From Euphorbia lathyris (taxonomy: Eukaryota; Streptophyta; Magnoliopsida; Malpighiales; Euphorbiaceae), in the NCBI RefSeq assembly GCF_963576675.1, contig NC_088910.1, positions 28,584,531-28,648,530 on the forward strand: DNA of 64,000 bases, in the 5' to 3' direction. Below the pieces are notes generated by a model that was given only the letters and a program-made list of their open reading frames with translations, was not told the DNA's origin and did no database searches. Below, piece after piece: positions 20,189 through 31,585 of this stretch. The stretch's first letter is position 1, and every line of letters starts with the position of its first letter. The translations under genes were made by a program, and so were the position numbers.

Positions 20189-23100
20189 ATGGACTTCTTT
20201 GTTTGGAATGTTAGAGGTGCGGTGAGCAAGGCAACCCGCATCCATGTTAATGACCTCATTAAGCAATTTAACCCCTCTTGCTTTGTTCTTCTGGAGACCA
20301 AGGTTAGCGGATCTAAAGCAGATGAGGTGGTTAGAAAGTTTAAGAGTTGGAATTGTGTCAGATCGGAGGCTACGGGCCGGGCTGGGGGGATTTGGCTCTT
20401 TTGGAAGCTAGGTCGAGTCAATATTGATATTGTTACTATGGACAGTCAATTCATCCATAGTAAGGTGTGTTTCCCTGGTAATAAACCGTTCTTTCTTACC
20501 TTTGTTTATGCCGATCCTGTTTTGACTAACCGAAGAAGGCTGTGGGAGATTCTTCATTCTATTAGTTCTAATATGGTGGAGGCGTGGTTGGTTGCCGGGG
20601 ATTTTAATGACATTGCCACTTTGAGTGATCAGAGAGGCGGGGGTAATCATTATATTAACCGGTGTCTCAACCATAAACATAGTATGGATCTTTGTGGTCT
20701 GTCGGACCTGGGAGCTGCCGGGCACAGGTTTACCTGGAAAAGGAATAGTGTGTTTGTTCGGTTGGATAAGGTGTATGCTAATGTTGCTGCTATCTGTAGG
20801 TTTCCTGAGGTCAATGTGCTTAATCTTCCTTTCCGTCACTCTGACCATTGCCCTATCCTTATTAAGATGGTCAAAGGAAACCGGCTGAAAGGTAACAGAC
20901 CTTTTAGGTATCTTGTGGCTTGGGATTCTCATCCCGAGTTTAAGAATTTTGTTAAAAACAATTGGCAACCTCACTCTAATGTCCTTCTCGCTGCTGAGGA
21001 ATTCAGGAGGAATGTGGCTGGATGGAATAAAAACATCTTTGGCCACATTATCAGAAGGAAAAACAATCTTTTGAGAAGGATGGAAGGCATCCAATGTTGC
21101 TTAGAGGTCCGCTTCGACCACAGCCTGAATGGTCAGCTTAGATCTCTCCAGAACGAGTTGGAAGCAGTGCTTAGACAGGAAGAGCTCCTTTGGTTCCAGA
21201 AATCTAGGAAGACTTGGATTCAAGACGGGGACCGAAACACCAGGTTTTTCCACCTCTCCACGATCATTAGAAGACAGATGAATAGAATCGATGCTATCAA
21301 AGACGCCAATGGTGTTTGGATTTTTGAGGAGGAGGACATTCGGCGTCTTGCCCTTGATTTCTACAAGGACCTGTTCAGAGAAGAAGCGGTGTACTTGGAG
21401 AGTGCCTACTCTGATACTTCCTTTCCTCGGTTAGGGGAGGATGCTATTAAGGATGCTTTCCATCCTGTTGACCTCAAAGAAATTGATCTGGCCTTCTCCA
21501 GCATCGGTTCCACTAAGGCTCTTGGGATTGATGGTATCCCCGCTAGCTTCTATCATAAACACTGGGATACTGTGAAAGAGGGCATTTACAGCTTTGTGTT
21601 AGGTGTTTTTGGTGGGTCTAACGATATCAGGTTGGTTAATAAGACCCTCCTTGTTCTGATTCCTAAGGTTGATAAACCCTCTTCCTTTCTTCAGATGAGA
21701 CCTATCAGCCTTTGTAATGTTTTGTACAAAGCTATTACCAAGATTGTGGCTAATAGAATCCGGAAGATCCTGCCGGATATTATTAGCCAGAATCAAGGGA
21801 GCTTTGTTCCTGGTAGACAAATGATGGATAACGTTGTTATTGCCCAGGAGGTTGTCCATTCCATGAAAATTAAAAAAGGAAAGAAAGGGATTGTGGCTCT
21901 TAAACTGGATCTGGAGAAAGCCTATGATAGACTTAACTGGAGCTTTCTTCTGGATAGTTTAGCCAAAGCTGGTATCCCGGAAAACTGGAGGAATCTGATT
22001 GAGAAATGCATCTCCTCTGATGTGTTCCAGGTTATGATTAATGGGGACATGTCTGATGAGTTCTCCCCCTCCAGGGGTATTCGTCAAGGGGATCCTATGA
22101 GCCCCTTCCTTTTTGTTATTGCAATGGAAAGACTGTCTCACCTGATCCAAGAGGCGGTGAGCAAGGGGACTCTCCACCCTGTTTCCATCAGCAGACATTG
22201 CCCCCCTATTACCCATTTGTTCTTTGCTGATGATGTGATGCTTTTCGTGGAGGGTAATGTGGAGCAAATTAAGGTGGTGATGGATATCCTTAATTGCTTT
22301 TGTAATGCTTCTGGCCAGAAGATTAACATCCAAAAGTCCCGTATGCTTTGTTCCAAGAACATGGACAACGGCTTGTGCAGAAGACTTAGTGAGCTCTCTG
22401 GCATCCCCCTGACTCAATCGTTGGGGAAGTATCTTGGGGTCCCTCTTCATAGTGACAGAGTCTCCAAAGCCTCCTTTAAAGACATTCTGGATAAAACTAA
22501 CGGTTTGTGTGCTAGTTGGAAAGCTAGTTCTCTTTCCCTTGCAGGTCGCCTTACCTTAATCCAATCTGTCAACTGCGCGGCTCCGAATCACATTATGCAA
22601 GCCTGTAAACTCCCTGAGCCGGTTCTTAACGATTTTGATAAGATTAATCGGCGTTTCCTTTAGGGAGAGTCTGGTGAGGGGAGAAAGGTTCACCTGGTCC
22701 CTTGGAAGGAAGCCTGCCAGCCTAAAAGCAGGGGGGGTCTGGGTATAAGGCAAGCTAAGGACAATAATAAAGTCCTTTTAATGAAGCTTCTTTGGAGAAT
22801 GTGGCAATGCCCCTCCTCTCTTTGGGTTCGTCTTCTATGCGGCAAGTATTGGAATGATAGAATTTTTGGTGGCCCGAAGGAGAGGGTTGTTAGCTGCTCC
22901 TTCCTCTGGAAAGGGCTTAGTGCAGTATTTGCTGAGTTCTGTACGGGGATTGGCCTGGAGGTGGGTAATGGTAAATCCATTAGTTTCTGGGATGACACCT
23001 GGATTGGTGATAAACCGCTGATTGAAGTGTGTAGCTCCCCTCCGCCTAATGATATCCGTCCCTGGAAGGTTGCTGATGTGGTGGACTCGGAGGGAGACTG

Positions 23101-24289
23101 GATCTAGTCTAAGTTCGATTCCTTCCTTAGCCTGGAGATCCTCCTTAAGATTAGAGGAGTTAAGATTAGCAATCAAGAGGAGGATAAAGACAGACACTGC
23201 TGGGCCTTGACTAATAATGGCATTTATTCTTGTAAATCGGCCTATGAAGCTTTTTCCCCTAATAGGGCTGATCCCCCCTTGGAGATTTGGAAAACCATTT
23301 GGGCCCTTAAAATCCCTTATCGCATTAGAAGTTTCTTGTGGCTGGGAGTCAAGGACAGGCTGCTCACTAATGCGGACAGGCACAGAAGGCACTTGGCTGA
23401 GTCAGGAGCCTGTAGTAGGTGCAGAGGTCATGTGGAAACCTTGTGCCATGCTCTGAGGGATTGCCCTAATAGTAAAAATATTTGGGAAGGGATTCTCCCT
23501 CACCACACCCTCCCTTCTTTCATGGCTTATTCTGTAGTTGACTGGTTCTCTGATGGTGCCAATGGGAAGTTATTGGCCAACATGGAGCATGGTGACATTC
23601 TCTTCGCTATTATCTGTCACCAAATTTGGAAATGGAGGAATGATGAGTTATTTGCTGAGAAGACTATCCTTATCCCTGACTTACTTGACTACTTCTCGAT
23701 AAAGCTCTCTGTTATTATAAAGAGCTTTGAAGGGGAGCCCCTTGCGAGACCTTCCCCGAATAAAGTGGTCCATTTAGTTGGTTGGAGTAAGCCTAGAGAA
23801 GGGGTTGTGAAGCTGAATACGGATGGCTCCTGCCTTAGCAATGGCAGAATTGCTGCCGGAGGTGTTCTTCGAGATGCTGGTGGCGCTTGGCTGGCTGGGT
23901 TTACCCATAACTTGGGGATGGGCTCATCCTTTTCTGCGGAGCTCTGGGGTATTCTTTCAGGTATTAAACTTGCCATTCGCATGGGTGTTAAGAGGCTTTC
24001 GGTGGAGTCTGACAATTTGGAGGCAATCAACAGGATTTCTGATAGCCAGGCTTTTTGTCTTAATAGCCAGAATCTGATCAAAGCTATTTTGAGGCTTCGT
24101 CCTGCCTTTGAGGCTCTTAGTTTCTCCCATATTTATAGGGAGCAAAACCGCGTGGCGGATCGCTTGGCAGCTGTTGGGCATGGGGGGATGTTAGGTGTTT
24201 CTAGCCTTTCTATTCCTCCCTCTTTTCTTTTGTCTACTCTTCTTGAGGATAGGGTTGGGGTCAGCCTTCCTAGACTGATCCCGGGTTAG
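20189..24289 (+). pseudogene. LINE ORF2: endonuclease, reverse transcriptase, RNase H; two nonsense codons
   Basis: The frame is continuous for 1367 codons apart from TAG at 22661-22663 and TAG at 23105-23107. Both stand where the sister copy has tryptophan (RRFMW, GDWIW), so both look like TGG-to-TAG. Domains by residue: APE-type endonuclease 1-220 (VRGAVSKATR, VAGDFNDIAT, SDHCPI); reverse transcriptase about 440-760 (LIPKVDKPSSF, KLDLEKAYDRLNW, GIRQGDPMSPFLF, catalytic FFADDVMLF near 678); zinc-binding zf-RVT about 1040-1092 (CSRCRGHVETLCHALRDC); RNase H about 1208-1322 (NTDGS, SAELW, SDNLEA, NRVADRLA). The product nicks target DNA and copies the RNA in place. It is inactive as it stands. 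Confidence 0.9.
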
Positions 24290-24662
24290 GCTTTTTGTTC
24301 GTTTGTTTTCCTTTCCTTTTCCTACCAAAAAAAAATTAATGTTTTTTATTTACCTATAACATGTATTTTATTTTTATATTTTTATTTGCTTTTATGTTTG
24401 TAGGTTGATATGTTATTTATAAGTTATGATTGATGATTTTTTTTTGTACAAAGTATATTAATATTTTATCGCTTAAAGAAAAAAAATCAGTGGAGATGTT
24501 TAAAATTTGAGTAAATTGGATCCCCAAAGAGATTGGAATCCCGTGATAAAAAAAATCTATTCCATAAATGGAGATAGTTTTTTCTCATTTCATAAATGGA
24601 GACCGAGATGGAATAAACAATCTCAACCCTTACCCCGTTCCATTTGCAACTTTATCTATGTC

Positions 24663-25164
24663 TCATTTTGAAGTTTCATTTCATGTACCATATATCAAAT
24701 GGATTTGATCAATCACTGATAAATATGGATTTATTAGAATTTTCACTCTAAAATTTCAATGATCTCCATCTTAAAATTTTATAAGTTGAGATCTAACGAT
24801 GAATGATAAAGCTTATTTGATCAGTCACAGTACAATTTAACATACGTAGATCGTGATGAACATTAATATTTATATTGTGCTTATTTTTATGATGATTCTT
24901 ATTTTGTGTTGATTAGAGCTTGATTCCAAACTAGTTGAAGAAATTACCAAAACAAGTTTTAGAGAAATTAAATTATTTCTTTCCATTTGATTCTTCGTAT
25001 GATGATGGATTAGTTGAAATTAATTAACTTGATCTGATTGAGTATATATGGCAAAGTTTCAAAGCCACCGACCTTAATAATTGATCATCGCAAAATGTTA
25101 TATTATTTTATCGTATATAATCTCATACTTTCGATTATGCAGTTTAAACTTTTAATTTTTTATG
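24663..25164. other. AT-rich spacer between the two converging LINE 3' ends
   Basis: No coding sequence. Together with the tail end of the hAT-like element, this is the single-copy gap between the two LINE tails. Confidence 0.5.
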
Positions 25165-25177
25165 ATATACTATTTTC
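25165..25177. repeat. Target-site duplication of the minus-strand LINE (distal copy)
   Basis: ATATACTATTTTC lies directly beyond the T-run that ends the LINE. The same 13 bases recur at 54541-54553 beside its 5' end, 29.4 kb away. Confidence 0.85.
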
Positions 25178-25224
25178 TCTTTTTTTTGGTAGGAAAAGGA
25201 AAGAAAAACAAAAACCCCAAAAAA

Positions 25225-27351
25225 TTAACCCGGGATTAGCCTGGGAAAGCTAACCCCAACCAGATCATCTGAAAGAAAAGAACACAGGAAGTCCGGAGGC
25301 GACTGAAAAGTAGAGACTCCAAAAAACCTCCCATGGCCCTCCACAGCAAGGCGGTCAGCAACCCTGCTCTGCTCCCTGAAGACATGTCCAAAGATGATGG
25401 AGTTGAAAGAAGAGCATAACCTTCTGATCTCTTTTATAAGATTCTGGTTACTCAAACACAAAGCCTTGTTATCAAAGATAATTCTAACTGCTTCAAGGTT
25501 GTCAGACTCAATGATAAGACTTTTCAAAACCCAGACTTTTGGCGAGCCTAATCCCAAAGAATATTCCCTAGAGCTCAGCAGTAAAGGCAGAACCTGCTCC
25601 TAGATTCTGAGCGAAGCCAGACACCCAAGCACCCCCAGCGTCTCTCAAGACTCCACCAGCAGCAATCCTCCCATCTGACAGACAGGAACCATCCGTATTT
25701 AACTTCACTGTCCCTTCCCCAGGTCTACTCCAACCCAATAACTGCACGACACTCCTCTAGCTAGTAAAAGAAAAATTCTCCTCCTTGAAGCTCTTAATAA
25801 TAGAATTAATTTTTTTAGAGAAAAAGGCAAGAGAATTAGGTAAGACAATTGCTCCTTCTCCAAAAATATCAGCATTCCTCCACTGCCAAAGCTGGTGACA
25901 AACCACGGCAAAGAGAATAGCACCATGCTTCATTTCTGGCAATAACAAACCCTTAACACCATCTATAAACCAATCATGACCAGGGTAGGTGAAGAAGTTA
26001 GGAAGCAAATGGCCCGGGATAATATCCCTCCAAACCTTTTTACTTTTCACACAATCTCTAAGAGCATGGCAGATAGTCTCAGCCTGAACTTTGCATCTAC
26101 TACAAGAATCAGCCTCCACTAGATGGCGTCTTTTCCTTTCCACGTTTGTCAGAAGCCTATCTTTAGCGCCAAGCCACAGGAAGCTCCTAATACGATAAGG
26201 AACTTTCAAAGCCCAAATGTTCTTCCAAGTGACTGAAGGAGGAGAATCCAAATTGAGATAGAACGGCTCAAACGCAGATTTACACGAAAAGCCCATTTCT
26301 TCGTAAGGGATCAACAGTGAATATCCCCATCTTCCTCCTTACTACTGACTTTAACTCCCCTAATCCTCAGGAGCATTTCTAGATTAAGGTAAGCCTCAAA
26401 TTTCGACCAAATCCAATCTCCCTCCGAATCAACCACATCCGCAATACTCCAATTACGAATCCCTAGAGGCGACAAAGAAGTACAAACCTCTAATAAAGGC
26501 TTCTTCCCAAGCCAGGTATCGTTCCAAAAACTAATGGATCTGCCATTTCCCACCAACCAACCAATCCTAGAACAAAACTCTGAGAACACAGCATTGACTC
26601 CTTTCCATAAGAAGGAACAATTAAGAGCTCTCTCTTTAGGCCCCCCAAAAACCCTATCCTTTCTGTATTTACCACATAAATGCCGAACCCATAGAGCCGA
26701 AGGGGATTGCCACATTCTCCAAAGGATTTTCATTAACAGAACTTTATTATTATCCCTGGCTTGTCTAATCCCTAAGCCTCCCCTATCTTTCGGCTGGCAA
26801 ACATCCTTCCAAGGAACCAGATGAATTTTTTCCCCTCTTCCGAGTTTCCCCACATGAAACGACGATTGATCTTGTCAAGGCCATTAAGAACAGGATCAGG
26901 TAGCTTACAAGCTTGCATTAAATGATTAGGAGCTGCACAGTTCACCGATTGGATCAAGGTTAGACGGCCCGCCAGAGAGAGGGACTTAGCTTTCCAATTA
27001 GCACACTTCTTATTGGTTTTATCAAAGATCTTTTTAAAAGAAGCTTTTGAGACTCTATCACTATGGAGAGGAACCCCCAGGTAGTTACCAAAAGCCTTGG
27101 TTAGAGGAATACCAAATCTCACTCAATCTCTTACAGGTCCTTTGATCCATATTTTTAGAACACAACATCCTAGACTTTTGGATGTTAAGCTTTTGACCAG
27201 AAGCAGAACAAAAGTTAGCGAGGATATCCATAATTACACCAATTTGCTTCTCACTACTATCCACAAAGATCATCACATCGTCAGCAAAGAATAAATGGGT
27301 AATCGGGGGGCATAATTTATTAATGGTTACCAGATGAAGCCTCCCAGTACT
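25225..27351 (-). pseudogene. LINE ORF2, C-terminal part (RT catalytic core to RNase H)
   Basis: Broken minus-strand frames give, in order: CPPITHLFFADDVMIFVD (catalytic FADD, near 27300); SGQKLNIQKSRMLCSKN; the conserved NYLGVPLHSDRVSKA; the zf-RVT region with CSRCKVQAETICHALRDC (about 26110-26050); and the RNase H tail ending VGVSFPRLIPG at 25225. Frameshifts fall near 27120, 26830, 26310 and between 25760 and 25560. The homology stops at 27357, where the Tekay LTR begins, and resumes at 48776. Confidence 0.85.
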
Positions 27352-27356
27352 AACCG
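27352..27356. repeat. Target-site duplication of the Tekay element, left (AACCG)
   Basis: AACCG lies directly before TGTAACATCC. The same five bases follow the right LTR at 48771-48775. Five bases is normal for gypsy integrases. Confidence 0.92.
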
Positions 27357-29654
27357 TGTAACATCCCCAAAACCCTAACATATGAGTCTTCCCACATTCA
27401 TATATGTTTTCATGATTGAATACATACATTTTAGATTCATCTCATTGTCAGTAGAAGTTTTGTATGCATAATGCGATTATCGTGCGATTAGTAGGCGATT
27501 AGTGTGTCGTTAAGATGTAACGATTGGTTAATTGAGTTAGGACTTAAATGAATGAATGAATGAATTTATATGTCCTAAATTGATTAACTTACACTTTAGG
27601 AGGGCTGAATTTGAGGTTTGTGAGCAAGCATGAGGTGTCACCCCAATATTAAGACACAATACACCTCTTCATTTTACAAAGGATGTGCACAACTCAATCC
27701 TTATGATATTCAGCCACAATTTCGACCAAAGATTCAGCAAACCTTCCTTTTTCATGTCCTAACACCCTCCAAAGAAAAATCTTCCAATTTCTTCCATTTT
27801 CAAGCCAAACAAGTCAAGTTAGGAAGCATACTAGGTGATAGACACAAGTTGAAGGTTAGTATGTAGTTTTAGCTTGTTTTCTATGAGTTGGAGATTCTGA
27901 AATACCTAGGTATGATTATAGGATTTGTTGTGGATGAGTTGTGATTGAGTTTGTTGAGTTTTGGTGTTGTTTAAAGTGGTTATAGGCTGTCCAAATGAAA
28001 GATATGTATCAAGTGCCCTAAACAGAAATCTAGGGTACTGCTTTCAGTCATTTTGGAGCATGTTTTTCATATTGATATTGTTCGAATTTGAAGATACATA
28101 AAGAATAAACTATGTTCCTATATGTGTTATGAAACCCTCTGTAAAATATGGGACTTTAATTCCATATATAGAGGAAGAAAACCTAGATGGATCATGACTG
28201 CCTCGAAATGGAATGTCATGTGAGGCAGCCATGTTGATGTAGCATTTTGAGGACCTTAGAGTCATAATTTAGGAAAGTTTATTTATACAAAAGTATTCCT
28301 AACTATTTTAAGTATATATCTGTAAAAGGATTTGACAATCCATTGTGTTTAGTGTGAGCTAGGTTGAGTGAATTATGGTAGATGCAAATCTGGGTAGTCT
28401 GTTTCTTGGCTGGAAATAGGACATAATCATTTTTCATGCCATATATTGTGTAGAAGTTATATTAATGTGAATTTTGGATATGTTATACCCATATATGTCT
28501 AGTTTCAGTAGGTTCAAGAAACAGGACATTTGGATTCATATAGAGAAAGTTATGGCAGAATGTGTGCAAGTAGGTCATGTGATGATCTAAGACAAAAGGA
28601 TTAGATTGCATGAACTTTGTGGAGTTAGTGTCTTGTAAATCATAGAGCATTCATTAGTGTATATTGTCATTAAGTTTATGTTAAGGCTAATGGTATAAAT
28701 GTTATGTGACATTAGGAGGACAAGGTGCAATTGAACGCACACCCGATCGTGTTGAATAGATCGAACCAAGTGCGACGGTAAGCATATTGCTTATATATGT
28801 GTATGAATGTATTGTTCCTTGTGACTTGTTGAGTGTGAGATGTGGTTGAATATGATGTGAATGATGTGAATAATGTTTGAGTGTTTGTGATACGTTATTA
28901 TTGATAAGAAAGTGATATGATTGAGTATGTTGCAGTGTTATGAGTAAATACGGCATGTTGAGCCTTATGCACATACTGGAACTGAATAATGGTTGGATTA
29001 TAAATGAATATGAGCTTGCTTAGATGGATATGTGAAATGGTCCAAGTTGAGAGTGCTATCTGAATACTGTGAGCCGGAAGCACATGTGTTGAGATATATG
29101 AGTACGTGAGTTGAGTGTAACTCCTCCGTAGCACAGATGATTGTATTCCGAATTTAGTGAGCCGGAATACAGATTGGGCCCAAGGACCATTTTATATATA
29201 TTGTTTAAGTACAGCAAGGCCTTTCTAAAATAAGTATTATTATAATAAGTGAAACAAATGAATAAATTCTAACTTGGTACTAATGATATATTTTGCTTTG
29301 TGCTCTTTACATTACTTTTGTATATACATATATGCGTAATATGTTTATTGAGTAAGCAGCTCACCCCTTGCCAACAGATTTTACAGGTTAGGTGGAGTTC
29401 TTCTTGCTTAAGGTCGCACCAGCAGTGTCAGTCCATTCTCATCTAGGCATTTTGGAGTCTTGTGATGTACTTTTGTTTTGTAAATCCTCTATGCAGGATA
29501 ATGACTTAGACGTGTATTGTAAATTGTAAATGCTTTCTCTTGTGTATAATATGTAAAGTTTATATGAGATTGAAGTTTATATGATTGAGAATTGAAAGCA
29601 TGTCTATAACTGATATTGTGTGAGATATCATGTGATCCAAGTGAGGGGGTTACA
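27357..29654 (+). repeat. 5' LTR of the Tekay element
   Basis: Begins TGTAACATCC and ends GGGGGTTACA, complementary ends typical of the lineage. It contains (AATG)n near 27548-27565. The PBS starts five bases after it. Confidence 0.93.
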
Positions 29655-29659
29655 TTTAG

Positions 29660-29671
29660 TGGTATCAGAGC
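29660..29671 (+). other. Primer-binding site, initiator tRNA-Met
   Basis: TGGTATCAGAGC, the canonical complement to the 3' end of initiator tRNA-Met, five bases after the 5' LTR. Confidence 0.9.
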
Positions 29672-29791
29672 GGGTCTACTTTCCTAGGGATTAGGTTGTG
29701 TATGACTTGTTTTGGATTCCTAGGTTAAGACCACATAATCATATTTTCTTATTCTAAAGCATGTTGACATGGTCATGTTTCATGTAGGGTT

Positions 29792-31585
29792 ATGGAGTCT
29801 GATGGTGAGAATGGACAATCCGGTAATATGTCTAGTCATGGTTCAGTTGGTCATGTTCATGAGTCTGGGGGCTCAGAACATATAGGAGCTTCAGGACATG
29901 CAGGTTATCCGCAGGGTTATAACCAGTTTGAAGAAATGATGGGAATCTATTTGGCTCAAGGTCAGCCTCAGCCACGTGTTCAAGCTCATCGAGATGCGCC
30001 AATCTTTGATAAAAATTTTGAAAGGCTTAAAAAGATGGGTGCAACAGAGTTTGAGGGTAGCACAGATCCTGATATAGCTGATAAATGGTGGGCCAAGATT
30101 GAAGATGTACTTGAGAACACAGAATGTCGACTAGACTCAATGGTCAAATATGTTTCTAATCTTTTCACTGGAGAAGCTTTAGAATGGTGGAGATCTATAA
30201 AAAGGACAAGAATTAGAACTGAAATAACATGGGATATTTTCAAGAAGTTGTTCACTAATAAGTACATGCCAATGATATACAAAGATAGGAAATAAACGGA
30301 GTTTTTGACCCTTATGCAGGAGGATATGTCTGTGGCTGAATACGAGCTTAAGTTTAACACCTTAGCCAAATATGCACCTGCAAATGTGGCTACAGAAGAA
30401 GCAAAATGTCGTAGGTTTGAACATGGTCTACACCCAGATGTTAGAATTTGGATTCATGCACATGAAACGAGCTTTAGATTGTTAGTAGAATCTGCACTCA
30501 GAGCTGAGGAAATTGTGAAAGATAGAGATCAACTTTTTGTAACCAAAAGGGCTAGATTTGATACAGAGGGCCAGTCTAGCAGGCCATCAAAGAGAGGTGG
30601 ATTCTCAGTTTCTTCTAGAGGCTATTCTCAACAATTTAGAGGTAGTAGTAGTATCCATCGTGGTGGGACTAGATCACGGGGCGGATTTGGAGATGTTTTG
30701 AGTAGTGCTCCATCTGTTGGTAGTAACAGATTTTCAGGTGGTCGGTTTAATAGTGGGTATAGAAGAGGAGCGAGGACAACATCTTTTCCAGCTTGTTAGA
30801 CATGTGGACGGGTACACAGAGGTGAGTGTTGGGGACCTTCCCTGGTTTGTGGCAGATGTGGCCGATCTCACATATGAGAGTGTTATGGTTCATTTAAGAA
30901 GGGTACATGTTTTGAGTGTGGAGAAACAGGCCATTATCGTAATGATTGTCCCTTATTAGTTGATAGAGGAGAGAGAGTTCAACCTCAGTCTAATATAGGA
31001 GGTGGTGCAGCTGGAGTGGATAGAGGCAGAGGCAGAGGTCGAGGAGGAGGTAGAGGGGGTAGACATGATGCTCCTATGGGTGGACAGACACAAAATTTAC
31101 CACGAAATAGAGCCTTCAATATGACGAGGGGTGAAGCTCAAATAGCACCAGAGGTTATATCCGGTACAATTTCTATCCTTGATACCTTAGCTTTTGTTTT
31201 GATTGACCCTGGATCCACTCATTCATACATAACACCTGAGTTTATATTGAAAATAAATGGGAAGGTAGAACCATTAGGATATGATATGGGAGTTATCCTA
31301 CCAGTTGGGAATAATGTTATTGTAAATCAGGTTCTGAGAGATTGTCCTATAAAAGTGAGGGGAAGTGAGTTCCCTATAGATTTAGTAGTTATGGGGTTTA
31401 GAGAATTTGATATTATTTTGGGGATGGATTGGTTGTGTAAATATGAAGCTAAAGTTGATTGTTGTTCAAAGGAAGTTGTGTTACATTTTAATTCAGAATC
31501 AACTGTGTTATTTGTTGGGGAGAGAAAGGTTGTGCCGTCTTGTTTAATATCTTTATGCGATTGTGTATTGATTACAGACAACTGA
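29792..31585 (+). pseudogene. Tekay gag and protease, three in-frame stops
   Basis: One reading frame runs from ATG 29792 to 31585, interrupted by TAA 30293-30295, TAG 30797-30799 and TGA 30875-30877. The capsid-like retrotransposon gag region (FEGSTDPDIADKWW ... MSVAEYELKF ... CRRFEHGLHPDVR) precedes an arginine/glycine/serine-rich linker. Two zinc knuckles follow, the second being CFECGETGHYRNDC. The aspartic protease has LIDPGSTHSYI as its active-site block and IILGMDWL near its end. At about 31550 the protease frame jumps directly into the RT block: the usual stretch of about 110-120 residues between protease and RT is missing, so this end is a deletion junction. Confidence 0.88.

Larger units (their letters stand above)
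17865..24335 (+). mobile_element. Near-full-length plant L1-type LINE, plus strand
   Basis: The element consists of ORF1 (17883-20155), a 33-bp spacer, ORF2 (20189-24289), a short 3' UTR ending TTTTCCTACC and an A-run ending at 24335. A 7-bp word, ATTAATG, occurs just before the presumed 5' end (17858-17864) and at the end of the A-run (24335-24341). It is a weak candidate for the duplication, so the exact 5' end is uncertain. The order (DUF4283 plus CCHC, then endonuclease, RT, zf-RVT, RNase H) is that of plant L1 LINEs. Only three coding lesions were found, so this is a fairly recent copy. A second copy of the same family lies at 25178-54540 in the opposite orientation. Confidence 0.9.
17628..24654. 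mobile_element. Possible hAT-like non-autonomous element split by the plus-strand LINE
   Basis: The left end TAGGCTTGTAAATGGCACGG and the reverse complement of the right end, TAAAGTTGCAAATGGAACGG, align as imperfect inverted repeats. The flanks are TCTATGCC (17620-17627) and TCTATGTC (24655-24662), an 8-bp duplication with one mismatch, and eight is the hAT length. Inside, matching phrases 'atatggagaccgagatcgag' and 'aaatggagaccgagatggaa' occur near both ends. Without the LINE the element would be about 0.55 kb. The ends are imperfect, so the call is moderate. Confidence 0.5.

Noticed and set aside
27630..27866. 78-codon frame present identically in both Tekay LTRs
   Set aside because: Duplicated only because it lies in the LTR; no domain and no conservation argument beyond the LTR itself.
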